Assembly: GCF_006496635.1 (NCBI RefSeq)
Contig: NZ_CP022958.1
Coordinates: 2,294,001 to 2,358,000 of the forward strand
Length of the DNA stretch: 64,000 nt
Source: Azoarcus sp. DD4
GTDB taxonomy: Bacteria > Pseudomonadota > Gammaproteobacteria > Burkholderiales > Rhodocyclaceae
Reading direction: 5' to 3'
Shown here: positions 8,514 through 17,010 of the stretch, one piece after another
How the letters are laid out: every line of letters starts with the position of its first letter
How positions within the stretch are numbered: position 1 is the first letter of the stretch
Notes under the pieces: generated by a model
The model's database searches: none
What the model was told of the DNA's origin: nothing
What the model saw: only the letters and a program-made list of their open reading frames with translations
Translations under genes and position numbers: made by a program

Positions 8514-8552
8514 CCGGGAGCTCCACACCCGGACGGGAGCGGATACCTCCCG
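8514..8552 (-). promoter_or_regulatory. Tandem hairpins in the leader of the 83-residue ICE gene
   Basis: Two adjacent stems: CCGGG/CCCGG at 8514-8532 and CGGGAG/CTCCCG at 8534-8552. They lie 21 bases upstream of the start codon, as in the other two leaders of this block. Confidence 0.45.
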
Positions 8553-9020
8553 AAGGGTTGAAGGAAAGAGCATCGACGTCGTGAAGACGCTCGTCCGCGG
8601 TGGGCGATGCGAGGCGGACTGGTTCGATCCACGCGGCGAACCGCGTTGCAGCCTTGAAGACCGGAGCTGCCAGGGCATGGTGCTGACGACGGTCAGCAGC
8701 ACATGACTGCAGGATGGACGCGACGCATCACTGGCGTCTTCGAGGAATGCGCATTGCACAAGGGCCGATTTGAGGCTGCGCGACACCGATCAGGATCAAA
8801 CAAAGACCAACAGGCCGAAGGCCTTCAAGCCTTCAGCCGTGGAAGAGATAGACCACCTGTGGGCTGTGGCAGTCCCGGCCGTCGTCAAAGCCGCTCGCTG
8901 CGTCAGCAATCGCACCCGACCCGTGTCGTGGCTGGGGTCGAAAACCTTCGGCACACATCCGCGCACAAAAGGAGCCCGTTGTTCCGCCGGCGGGCACCGG
9001 CACCGAATACCGGTCGACCC

Positions 9021-9078
9021 GAGGGGTCTCCTGACGGCTCGCCACGGCACAGGTCGGCCAGGCGTCAGGAGACCTCTC
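9021..9078. repeat. 16-bp inverted repeat with 26-base loop
   Basis: GAGGGGTCTCCTGACG at 9021-9036 and CGTCAGGAGACCTCTC at 9063-9078 pair at 15 of 16 positions. It is in the gene-free stretch after topB. No T run follows on either strand. Confidence 0.6.
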
Positions 9079-9282
9079 GTCATCGACGGGAGCATCTCGA
9101 TCAACGGAGTCGCGGCAAACGCGATTCGCGGAGGAACGGCCTTCTCGTCCCGCGGACCCATGGCAGGGTCGCGAGACGCGCACACCGTTGCAGAAGGCGA
9201 CGTGTGCTGGGGAGTCCCGCGGGGTGCGGGACGTTGGCCCCGCCGTCGGACACGGCTGGCGTGGCGAAGGGATTCGTCGGTG

Positions 9283-11298
9283 TCAGGACGCCTTGCGGGA
9301 GGCGCGCTGCTTGCGCGCCGCTCCACGCTTGCCTGTCGAGCCATCGACCGGCAGCGTGCCCTTGCAGTCCGGGTAGCGAGTGCACGACCAGAATGCGCCG
9401 CTCTTGCCGGTGCGCTGGCGCATCTGCGCGCCGCACTGCGCGCAGGATGGCGATGGCGGCAGCTTGATGGCGAGCGTCGCGCGGCTGTACTGCTGCACGA
9501 GCTGGATCACCCAGGCGGACTGCTTGGCGATGAAGGTGTTCAACGTCAGTTGACCCGCCTCGATCATGTCTAGAGCCTGCTCCCAGACCGCCGTCGTTCC
9601 CGGATCGGCGATGGCGGCCGGCACGGTGTCGATCAGGGTATAGGCTGCATCCGAGGCGCGGACGGCGCGGCCCTTCTTCAGCAGATAGCCGCGGCCGAGC
9701 AGGCCGCTGATGATGTTGGCGCGCGTGGCCTCGGTGCCGATGCCCGTCGTCTCTTTCAGCTTCTGCTTCAGGCGCGGGTCGGTGACGAGCTTGGCGACGC
9801 CCTTCATGGCCTTGACCAGCTCGCCCTGGGTATAGGGCTTTGGCGGCAGGGTCTTCAGCGCCTTCAGATCGACATGACCTACCTGGCAGGACAAGCCGGC
9901 TCGCAGCGCCGGCAGCACCTGACTGCGCTGGGCGTCATCGCCATCCGCGTCGCCTTCCTCCGGCGCCGCCAGCACCTGGTGCCAGCCGACTACGGCGATC
10001 TGCTTGCCCACGGCCAGCAGCGACTGCCCGCCGCACGCGAGCTGCGCCACCGTGCGGTCGAACTCGTGGTGGGGCAGGAACTGCGCCAGGTAGTGCGCGC
10101 GGATCAGTCGGTACACCGCCAGTTCCTTCTCGCTCATGGCCGACAGGTTGGCCGGTTCGAGCGTCGGGATGATGCCGTGGTGGGCGGTGACCTTGGTGTC
10201 GTTCCACGCGCGTGAGCGCTGGTTGCGGTCGAGCTGAGCGATCAGGGGGCGCAGACCGGGATCGGTCTTGAGCAGGCTCTCGAGCACGGTCGGCACTTCG
10301 GCCAGCATGCTCTCGGGCAGATAGCCCGAATCTGAGCGTGGATACGTCGTCGCCTTGTGCGTCTCGTACAGCGCCTGGGTGATGTCCAGCGTCTCCTGCA
10401 CGTCGAGGCCCAGCTGCCTGGAGCACACCTCCTGGAGCGTGCCGAGGTCGAACGGCAGTGGCGGGCCCTCGCGCACGCGCTCGGTCTCGACCGACACCAC
10501 CTGCGCCACGCCCGCGGTACGCAGCCGGTCGGCGGCCTGCTGCGCCACCGGCTGCTGCAGGCAGCGGCCGGCGTCGTCGGTGCTGGCCGGTGGCGGCACC
10601 CAGTTGGCGACGAAGGGCTGGCTGCCCGCGGACAGCGCGACCTCAATGGCCCAGTACGGGATGGAGACGAAACGGGCGATCTCGCGGTCGCGATCCACCA
10701 CCAGCTTCAGCGTCGGCGTCTGCACCCGGCCCACCGACAGCACGCCGGTGTAGCCGGCCTGGCGCCCGAGCAGGGTGAACAGCCGGCTCAGGTTCATGCC
10801 GATCAGCCAGTCGGCACGCGAGCGGGCCAGGGCCGAGTAGTACAGCGGCAGCGTCTCGGCCGACGGCTTCAGCGCGCCCAGTGCCTTGCGGATCGATGCA
10901 TCGTTGAGCGCCGATAGCCACAGGCGCTGGATCGGCCCGCGGTAGCCGCACAGCTCGATCATCTCGCGGGCGATCATCTCGCCTTCGCGGTCGGCATCGG
11001 TGGCGATCACCAGCTCGCTGGCCTGGCCGACGAGCTGCTTGACGATCTTGAACTGCGCGGCGGTCGCAGCCTTGGGCTCGACGCGCCAGCGCTCGGGGAT
11101 GATGGGCAGGTGCTCAAGAGTCCAGCGCTTGTAGCGCTCGTCATAGCCCTCGGGCGGAACCGCTTCGACCAGATGACCGATGCACCAGGTCACGACGATA
11201 CCCGCACCGCTGTAGCAGCCGGAACCACGCTGGCCGGCACCCAGCACGCGGGCGATGTCCTTGCCTTGCGAAGGCTTCTCGCACAGGAACACGCGCAT
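9283..11298 (-). CDS. topB: DNA topoisomerase III of the ICE
   Basis: A 671-residue type IA topoisomerase. It begins with the Toprim segment MRVFLCEKPSQGKDIARVLG, has the Toprim acids in ATDADREGEMI, and the active-site tyrosine in TYPRSDSGYLP. The C-terminal tail has a zinc finger (CAQCGAQM, then WSCTRYPDC) and ends in a basic stretch. It breaks and rejoins single strands, likely resolving ICE replication or transfer intermediates. Start is ATG at 11298 with GAGGAGG upstream. In ICEclc-type elements it follows ssb, as here. Confidence 0.95.
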   Translation of the reverse strand: MRVFLCEKPSQGKDIARVLGAGQRGSGCYSGAGIVVTWCIGHLVEAVPPEGYDERYKRWTLEHLPIIPERWRVEPKAATAAQFKIVKQLVGQASELVIATDADREGEMIAREMIELCGYRGPIQRLWLSALNDASIRKALGALKPSAETLPLYYSALARSRADWLIGMNLSRLFTLLGRQAGYTGVLSVGRVQTPTLKLVVDRDREIARFVSIPYWAIEVALSAGSQPFVANWVPPPASTDDAGRCLQQPVAQQAADRLRTAGVAQVVSVETERVREGPPLPFDLGTLQEVCSRQLGLDVQETLDITQALYETHKATTYPRSDSGYLPESMLAEVPTVLESLLKTDPGLRPLIAQLDRNQRSRAWNDTKVTAHHGIIPTLEPANLSAMSEKELAVYRLIRAHYLAQFLPHHEFDRTVAQLACGGQSLLAVGKQIAVVGWHQVLAAPEEGDADGDDAQRSQVLPALRAGLSCQVGHVDLKALKTLPPKPYTQGELVKAMKGVAKLVTDPRLKQKLKETTGIGTEATRANIISGLLGRGYLLKKGRAVRASDAAYTLIDTVPAAIADPGTTAVWEQALDMIEAGQLTLNTFIAKQSAWVIQLVQQYSRATLAIKLPPSPSCAQCGAQMRQRTGKSGAFWSCTRYPDCKGTLPVDGSTGKRGAARKQRASRKAS

Positions 11299-11511
11299 GG
11301 TGAAGCCTCCTCGGGAATGTGCGGTTCATCGGATGGGCAGCAGCATGGCTGGGCCTGGAGAGACCGGCCGCAAGGAAGCCGGACGGCATGGACACCGAAT
11401 TGTGATCGGCTGGGGAATGGTCGCCGCAGCGGTATGCACGGACCGCGGCGGCATGAGGGGCGGGAGTTTGGCGTCGGGAGGGCGGCTGGAACTCGGTGGA
11501 CCGCAGTGGAA

Positions 11512-11528
11512 CTATCCCCAGGGGATAG
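11512..11528. promoter_or_regulatory. 17-bp palindrome, ICE copy 1 (upstream of topB)
   Basis: CTATCCCCAGGGGATAG, with 8-bp arms around a single central base, in the gap between ssb and topB, 214 bases before topB. Identical copies at 13395 and 13530 precede the PFL_4669-family gene. The exact repetition in front of two transcription units suggests a binding site for an ICE regulator. Confidence 0.65.
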
Positions 11529-11583
11529 CCCACTGGTGCACGGCGGGCGTCTGACGGTTGCTACAGCCGCCCGCGATACAGGG

Positions 11584-11967
11584 TCACTGGCCCCCGGCCG
11601 GCTTGGTGCCGAGCGTCACCGCCTCGATGCGATACGGCAGGATGCCGACGCGACGGGCCTCGATCTTGAAGGTGACGCGCTCGTTCTCGTCGGCGTCCTC
11701 CCATTCGTCGCGCACGGTCCGGCCTTCGACCAGTACGCGCATGCCCTTCTGGTACAGCGACCGCCAGTGCTCGGCATCGCGATGCCACAGCTCCACGGGC
11801 GCCCAGAAGCCGCCGCGGTCCTCGTACTCGCCATCCTTCTTCGGGATGGGATTGTCGAAATAGACATTCAGCCGCAGCAGCCTGCGCGGCTCGTCGTTGC
11901 CGTTGGGGAATTCGCGGTACTCCGGCGCAGAACCGACGTTGCCCTCGCCGACGAAGTGTGTGCTCAT
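11584..11967 (-). CDS. ssb: Single-stranded DNA-binding protein of the ICE
   Basis: 127 residues with an OB-fold pattern: RRLLRLNVYFDNP, GGFWAPVELWHRDAEHW, LYQKGMRVLVEGRTVRDEW. It lacks the acidic C-terminal tip of chromosomal SSB, which is common in ICE versions. Its ATG overlaps the stop of the DUF3158 gene by 4 bases (ATGA), giving translational coupling and deciding the start. It coats the strand exposed in ICE replication and transfer. Confidence 0.88.
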   Translation of the reverse strand: MSTHFVGEGNVGSAPEYREFPNGNDEPRRLLRLNVYFDNPIPKKDGEYEDRGGFWAPVELWHRDAEHWRSLYQKGMRVLVEGRTVRDEWEDADENERVTFKIEARRVGILPYRIEAVTLGTKPAGGQ

Positions 11968-12512
11968 GGTGACTCCTTGGGAATGGTGGGAATGGATGCG
12001 ACATGCCCGTGGACACGCCGCAGATAGGTCGCCTCGGCTTGCGCCATCCTGCTGGCGCATTCCAGGGCGAGGCGGGCGATGCTGTGGGTCTGACTGATCT
12101 GCATGTTCAGCGCGATGCGCTGCAGTTCGATCGCATACAGGTCGTCGATCAGCGAAGCCGGTGTCGCGGGGCGATCGAGCAGCGACTCCCACAAGGCCAC
12201 GCCCATGGTTGAGCGGTCGAGGTTGCGCCAGCGCAGAAAGGTCGTCCCTGCGCCAGTCGTCTGCTGGGCCAGTTGCACATCGAGCAGGTTGAAGGGGTAG
12301 GCCCGCGCCTGGGGCAACACCTGCCGTTGTGCCAGGGCGATCAACCCGTCGCGCAGCGCCATGCACTGGCTGGCCCAGGTCTCCAGACTCCCCTTACCTT
12401 TAAAGGGCTGTAAAAGGCCCTTTAGGTAGCCTGCGTGTTCCAGCAGCTGGAAGTTAGCCTGTCCCAGCGGAATGAAGCGCCCTGGGCGGCCGGAAGAAGA
12501 CGCTGCCGTCAT
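11964..12512 (-). CDS. DUF3158-family ICE protein (possible InrR homologue)
   Basis: 182 residues, mostly helical. It is placed between a PFL_4669-family gene and ssb. It overlaps both neighbours by 4 bases, so the three genes are translationally coupled. In ICEclc the gene just before ssb is inrR, which helps activate the integrase gene; the position and size fit, but I identify this one by family and context only. Start ATG at 12512 is fixed by the overlap. Confidence 0.78.
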   Translation of the reverse strand: MTAASSSGRPGRFIPLGQANFQLLEHAGYLKGLLQPFKGKGSLETWASQCMALRDGLIALAQRQVLPQARAYPFNLLDVQLAQQTTGAGTTFLRWRNLDRSTMGVALWESLLDRPATPASLIDDLYAIELQRIALNMQISQTHSIARLALECASRMAQAEATYLRRVHGHVASIPTIPKESP

Positions 12513-13273
12513 GCCTTGGCGCCTTCGTCTTGCGTCGTGGCGTCGGCTGCGCCATCGGCGAGGCTTGACTCCCAAGCGTCCGCGGCCGGTGCCTCGGGCC
12601 GGTTTCCCCGCTGTGCTATGGGTGGCGCAAAGCGCGAACGGCGCGTGCCATCGAGCACGTCCTGGGGCAACTCGCCGAACTTCTCCAGCGCCGCCCGCGC
12701 CACAGCGTTCTTCGCCGCGAAGTCGTCGCGCGTCGTGCCGGAATAGCGGTACTGCTGGGCCAGGGAGAACAGGCTGCGCAGCGCATGCGCACCATCGTTG
12801 AGCCAGCGCTCCAGTGTGCTGCGGTCGATGAGCGCCGTGTGGTGCGCCAGGATCAGCTTGCGCGCCAGGTCGTCGTAGTCGGCCAGCAGGTAGACGGCGG
12901 CAAAGCCGAGCTGGGCATTGACGAACAGCGGCAGCTTTACCGGCTGCACGTTCAGGTTCTCGCCCAGGCTGAGCGCAGGAGGGACATCCGCGAGCACCTG
13001 CTCGACCTGCTCGCGCAGCGCCTGCAGGCGGACCTTCGTATCGGCCAGCTTGTCCTCGATGCGCAGCATCCACCAGTCCGAATAGGGGTCGTCCTGCTCG
13101 GCGCCGCGCTTCATCTTGTTCATCACGCTGATGAAGCCGCTGAGGCCGACGATGCCGGGGCGCCCCTCGGTCGGTGCGCGGCCGTGCCAGATGCGCGATG
13201 CGTGGTGGGTGTGCAGGGTCAGCGACATCGCGCTGCGCAGCGATCCGAGATTCAGTTGCAGATCGTTGGCCAT
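12509..13273 (-). CDS. PFL_4669-family integrating conjugative element protein
   Basis: 254 residues. The stretch ANDLQLNLGSLRSAMSL, then HHASRIWHGRAP and MNKMKRGAEQDDPYSDWWMLRIED, is typical of this ICE family of unknown function. I chose ATG at 13273 because the conserved protein begins there; the frame stays open about 530 bases upstream but crosses repeat-rich DNA and the STY4528 gene. Two copies of the 17-bp palindrome lie 122 and 257 bases upstream, so a promoter is likely there. Confidence 0.85.
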   Translation of the reverse strand: MANDLQLNLGSLRSAMSLTLHTHHASRIWHGRAPTEGRPGIVGLSGFISVMNKMKRGAEQDDPYSDWWMLRIEDKLADTKVRLQALREQVEQVLADVPPALSLGENLNVQPVKLPLFVNAQLGFAAVYLLADYDDLARKLILAHHTALIDRSTLERWLNDGAHALRSLFSLAQQYRYSGTTRDDFAAKNAVARAALEKFGELPQDVLDGTRRSRFAPPIAQRGNRPEAPAADAWESSLADGAADATTQDEGAKA

Positions 13274-13394
13274 GGACGGACTCGTGAAGAAGGAACGGGC
13301 TGCCAGCATCGGCAGGCGCCGGAAGGCTGTCAGTGAAGAAACCGCAGCGAATGACCGCCCGTTTAGGCCGGCAGGGGAAGGGAGCGTGGTGCAG

Positions 13395-13411
13395 CTATCC
13401 CCAGGGGATAG
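13395..13411. promoter_or_regulatory. 17-bp palindrome, ICE copy 2
   Basis: CTATCCCCAGGGGATAG, identical to the copies at 11512 and 13530. It lies in the 293-base gap in front of the PFL_4669-family gene. Confidence 0.68.
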
Positions 13412-13529
13412 GGATGCGGGGGGCCGGGGCGTCCCGGTCTGAGGGCGCGAGCCTGTCGGTCCGCCTGACGGCACGCGATGTGCCATGCGACCGTCCCGGG
13501 GGGCTGGACTGGGATAGCCCATGATGGCG

Positions 13530-13546
13530 CTATCCCCAGGGGATAG
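13530..13546. promoter_or_regulatory. 17-bp palindrome, ICE copy 3, plus a half-site
   Basis: CTATCCCCAGGGGATAG again, 135 bases from copy 2. A matching half-site GGGATAGC at 13511-13518 faces it, so the cluster could bind more than one dimer. Confidence 0.68.
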
Positions 13547-13566
13547 CTCCCGCGACGTGGCGGCGA

Positions 13567-14769
13567 TCAGGTGATGCGCAGCATCGATCGCAGATGCTCG
13601 ATGTGCTGCCGGACCACCTCGGGATTGGCGGGTGGGGGCGCTGGAGCGGTTGCGGCCTGGTGTGGCGGCGAAGCCGGCTTGTCCATGCCGGGCGGGTGCT
13701 GGCCCACCCACGCCTTGAACTCCCCGCGGATCGCCTTCTGGATGATGCCGAACAGGTAGCCAGCCGGGTTGCGCACCGTGCTGGTCCGACAGCGTGCGTC
13801 CCATTCGTCGAGCACGGCCTGGCGCAGCGAGGGCTCGACCTGCTGCAGGGCGACCAGCGCTCCGGCCTGCTGCTCGGCCTTCAAGCTCTGGAAGCGCCGG
13901 GGCAGGGATGGCGCCGGCGCGTCTTCGGTGTCGCGTGCGCGCGGTACCGTACGTACTTCATACATACGATCTCTACGTACTGTACGGTCCTGCTTCGGAT
14001 TCCGAAGAGCGCCGTCTGACGCGGGTTTTCGGCCTGCTTCGGATTCCGAAGCGGGGGCTTCGTCGTTCCGAAGCAGGGCGTCTTCGCCTTCTTCGGATTT
14101 CGCCGCGTCCGACTCCTGTGGATAACTGGGGGCCTCGCCAGTGTGTTCGTCCGCCAGCCTCTGCGCGAGTACCTGCAGGCGGGTGGGCAAGCTGCGGCCG
14201 CTCAGCAGCGGGTCCTCGGCGATCTCTCGGAGCGTATGCAGGCCGACCCGTTGCACCGCCTTGCTGGCGTGGGTCAGCGCCTGGCTGACTAGGCCCAGGT
14301 AGTCGGGGTCGAGTTGCATCGCCTCGAAGGGTGTGAGCGGTTCGTCGTGGAGCACGTAGAGATTGCCCTGGATGCGCCCGGTCCTGGGATCGCGCCGCCG
14401 GCGCACCAGGCTGAGCCAGCGGGTCAGCCGCAGCAGGGTGAGCGCCCTGGCCACCGTCTCGTGGGAGGCCTTCGGGGTGCAGGGCATCGATGCCAGGTAG
14501 GGGCGCATCGCTTCGTAGGTGGGGAAGGCGGTGATCCCGTCGTTGTTGAGCAGCAGGCGAAACACCTGCCAGGCATTTCGCTCCAGCGGCGTGAGCCGGG
14601 TGTCCAGGAGCAATCGCCGGGGCACGCTGTCGTGGCGATTCCCGCTGAACAGGAAGCCATCGCTGGGCAAGGGCCCGCTCGCGGCCGAGGGGATACGCTT
14701 GGCGGCATCGTCGAGCAGCGCCGACAACGGCACCGGGCCAGCGCGCGAGGAAGATCCGCCGGTGCCCAT
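13567..14769 (-). CDS. STY4528-family ICE replication protein
   Basis: A 400-residue protein of the pathogenicity-island replication family STY4528. The N-terminal half has the conserved block PRRLLLDTRLTPLERNAWQVFRLL and a winged-helix-like SHETVARALTLLRLTRWLSLVRRRRDPRTGRIQGN. The C-terminal part is low complexity, then AGYLFGIIQKAIRGEFKAWVG. The low-complexity DNA (13945-14051) contains repeats and palindromes that may do more than code. It starts 3 bases after the DUF2857 stop. Thought to initiate ICE replication. Confidence 0.83.
   Translation of the reverse strand: MGTGGSSSRAGPVPLSALLDDAAKRIPSAASGPLPSDGFLFSGNRHDSVPRRLLLDTRLTPLERNAWQVFRLLLNNDGITAFPTYEAMRPYLASMPCTPKASHETVARALTLLRLTRWLSLVRRRRDPRTGRIQGNLYVLHDEPLTPFEAMQLDPDYLGLVSQALTHASKAVQRVGLHTLREIAEDPLLSGRSLPTRLQVLAQRLADEHTGEAPSYPQESDAAKSEEGEDALLRNDEAPASESEAGRKPASDGALRNPKQDRTVRRDRMYEVRTVPRARDTEDAPAPSLPRRFQSLKAEQQAGALVALQQVEPSLRQAVLDEWDARCRTSTVRNPAGYLFGIIQKAIRGEFKAWVGQHPPGMDKPASPPHQAATAPAPPPANPEVVRQHIEHLRSMLRIT
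13945..14051. repeat. Repeat cluster inside the replication gene (possible origin)
   Basis: An imperfect inverted repeat rich in GTAC (ACCGTACGTA at 13945 against TACGTACTGTACGGT ending at 13988) is followed by two copies of TGCTTCGGATTCCGAAG about 43 bases apart (13991-14007 and 14035-14051). More TTCGG/CCGAA elements continue to about 14110. Such iteron-like arrays occur within or beside replication-initiator genes; a role as origin is my inference. Confidence 0.5.
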
Positions 14770-14772
14770 GGC

Positions 14773-15333
14773 CTACACCAGTCCCTGGTCGATCCAACTC
14801 CGCATGGTGGCCCAGATGACGGAGGCCGGAAGATCCAGTTCCTCGGCAAGTTCGAGGGTGAGCTCCAGCATCGCCGCGTCGTCCTCGAGCGCAATGCCAC
14901 GTTCTTGCACGGCCGGTTTCCAGCACTCCCACAACGCGTTCTCATGGGCTTCGCTGAGCACCGGATGGCGGCCCTTGCGCTTGGGCAGGCCCAGGATGTC
15001 CCGGCGCAGCGCCACCTCCTGGTGAGTGAGCCCATAGAACTTGCTGACCATCTCGGTGCTGGCGCCCAGACGCAGCATGCGATCGACGGTCGCGATCTCC
15101 TTCTCGACGTCGCGGACCTGACTCAGTAGCCGCTGCAACACGTCCCGGTTCACCTTCACCGAACACCAGGACACGGTGGCGTTGACCAGTACGCTGACCA
15201 ACGCGGGGTGCTTCAGGGCTTCCAGCTCCTGTTCTCCGAATCCCATGGCCTTGCAGCGACGCAACTGCCCGTTGCGCAGGTCGTGCAGGGCTTGGGCGAT
15301 CACGGCCTGATTGAGGGGATGCGGAGCCGACAT
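14773..15333 (-). CDS. DUF2857-family ICE regulator (BisC-like, FlhC-related)
   Basis: 186 residues. The central part VDRMLRLGASTEMVSKFYGLTHQEVALRRDILGLPKRKGRHP looks like a helix-turn-helix and matches DUF2857 proteins. In ICEclc the product at this position (BisC) acts with the ParB-like BisD as an FlhDC-like activator that switches on transfer. It lies between parB and the STY4528 gene, in the same order as ICEclc. Family and order are clear; the regulatory role here is inferred. Confidence 0.8.
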   Translation of the reverse strand: MSAPHPLNQAVIAQALHDLRNGQLRRCKAMGFGEQELEALKHPALVSVLVNATVSWCSVKVNRDVLQRLLSQVRDVEKEIATVDRMLRLGASTEMVSKFYGLTHQEVALRRDILGLPKRKGRHPVLSEAHENALWECWKPAVQERGIALEDDAAMLELTLELAEELDLPASVIWATMRSWIDQGLV

Positions 15334-15351
15334 GGCGTATGTCCCCCCGGC

Positions 15352-17010
15352 TCAGGTGGCGGTGGACGAGTTCGCGCCGGCTTCCAGATCCAGCAGGCGG
15401 CGCGCCAAGCGCAGCAGACGGAAGAGTTTCACCAGACCGTTGTCGCTCAGACGATCTGAGGCGGGTCTATCCCGCCGCCCTTGGAGGAGTGGGCCCAGTG
15501 CATCGGTCAGGCGCAGGTCGTCCAGCGTCGAGAGCGGCACCGGCGCGGCGAGGTAGCCCGCGCTCAAGGCCTGCAGCAGGGTCAGCACGGCCCGGGCGAG
15601 AAAGGGCAGCGAATGTGCGTTCGCCGTCAGGGCATCGGCGTTGCAGACGTAACCCAAGCCGTCATCGGTGGGTTCGATGCAGTCGGCCTGTCCGGCCTCC
15701 TCGGCGATCTCGCGCGCAAACTGCGCGATGTGCACGCGCAAGCGCTCGGGTGCGTCCAAGCCGGGCTCGATGTACCAGACATCCGAGATCGGATAGAGCC
15801 CGCCGGCCTGCACCGGAATGGCCCGCAGCACGTTGGCTTCGAAGTCCGGCAGCGCATCGCCCAACTGGTCGGCCACCATGCGCTGGATGGACTGCAGGCG
15901 TTCGGTGGTCGGGGCGGGCGAAACGATATGCCCCTGCAGGCGATCGACATCGGGCGATGGTGAGGCGTGGATATCCTGCGCCGGTGCCGCGGCCTCCTCG
16001 AGCGAGGGCGGCGGAGCGGGGTGGCGGGGCGTCCCGGCGGCTTCCGAGAGAGTCCGAGGCGGCGTGGCGGCGCTTGGATGCCGCGGAGGCGCTGTGGCCG
16101 GGGTGGGCGCGCTGCCCAAGGCACGCTGCCGGCTTTCGTTGTCCCCGACCTCCAGGTTCAGCGTGTCGTAATCGACGTCGAGCTCCTCGGCCATCTGGCC
16201 CACCAGTTCGTCCTGCACGCGTTGTACCGAGAACGCTTCGGACGCGCTGTCGAACGTCGCCAGGACCTCGTGGAACAGCGCCTGGAAATCCTCGCTGGTG
16301 CGTTTGCCGTGGGCGGGCTGCTCCCAGATGCGCTCGCAGGCCCGGCGCAGAACGGCCAGACGCTCGACCTGATGCCGGCCGAGCCCGCCATACAACACGT
16401 TCGGGATGGCCGGCAGCAGGTACTGCACGGCGTCGCGCATACGGCTGATGTGGGATTGCTGGATGGGAAAGCCGTCGGCGGTCAGGCGACGGGCAAGCTC
16501 GGATTGCGAAAGGGCCTGTCCGCATTCCTGTTCGTAGAGCTCGCGTGCCTTCTCGACGCCGAGGGCGCGCTCGATGAAGCTCAAGCCGCCGTGCAACTCG
16601 TTCTCGGCCAGGTGGCCGGTCAGCGCGACGATCTCGCCGCGTGCCGGCCAGGGCCGGAACAGGCAGGGGATGCGGAAGAAGCGCTCGTCCTTCGTCTCGC
16701 TCCACAGCTCGCGCAGGATCGCTAGCCGGGTGTTGCCGCCATTGCGGATGATGTAGGCGCTCTCGCCGGGGCGACGGGTGATCGCTGGCGGCGCGTCCAA
16801 CCCGCGCTCGCGGATCGAGGCCTTGATCTCGTCGTAGAGCGGGTTGCGGGTGACGCGCGGGTTGTGGTCGTAGGGGCGCAACTGATCCAGCGTGACCACC
16901 ATCGGGGTGTCGGCGATCGGATCGGTCAAGGCCGCGGCGTCCTGGCTGGTGCGCGCGAATCCCTCGGCCAGCAGCTTGCCGGCCATGTCCTGCGGGGTCA
17001 GGTCAGCCAT
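15352..17010 (-). CDS. parB: ParB-family protein of the ICE (BisD-like)
   Basis: 552 residues with an N-terminal ParB/Srx domain: VTLDQLRPYDHNPRV, IKASIRERGLDAPPAITRR, IRNGGNTRLAIL. A helix-turn-helix region follows (ALSQSELARRLTADGFPIQQSHISRM) and then a long proline-rich, variable C-terminal part. I chose ATG at 17010 (MADLTPQDM) because GGGGGA lies 7 bases upstream; it overlaps the shi-like gene by 8 bases. In ICEclc the equivalent protein with the DUF2857 partner activates late genes. It could also take part in segregation. Confidence 0.87.
   Translation of the reverse strand: MADLTPQDMAGKLLAEGFARTSQDAAALTDPIADTPMVVTLDQLRPYDHNPRVTRNPLYDEIKASIRERGLDAPPAITRRPGESAYIIRNGGNTRLAILRELWSETKDERFFRIPCLFRPWPARGEIVALTGHLAENELHGGLSFIERALGVEKARELYEQECGQALSQSELARRLTADGFPIQQSHISRMRDAVQYLLPAIPNVLYGGLGRHQVERLAVLRRACERIWEQPAHGKRTSEDFQALFHEVLATFDSASEAFSVQRVQDELVGQMAEELDVDYDTLNLEVGDNESRQRALGSAPTPATAPPRHPSAATPPRTLSEAAGTPRHPAPPPSLEEAAAPAQDIHASPSPDVDRLQGHIVSPAPTTERLQSIQRMVADQLGDALPDFEANVLRAIPVQAGGLYPISDVWYIEPGLDAPERLRVHIAQFAREIAEEAGQADCIEPTDDGLGYVCNADALTANAHSLPFLARAVLTLLQALSAGYLAAPVPLSTLDDLRLTDALGPLLQGRRDRPASDRLSDNGLVKLFRLLRLARRLLDLEAGANSSTAT

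Larger units (their letters stand above)
8493..9282. other. 790-base stretch without a convincing gene, downstream of topB
   Basis: Open frames exist here on both strands but have no recognisable protein features and no good starts, so I call none. The stretch contains the leader hairpins at 8514-8552 and a long inverted repeat at 9021-9078. It could carry a promoter for the small ICE genes or a structured RNA. Confidence 0.5.
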
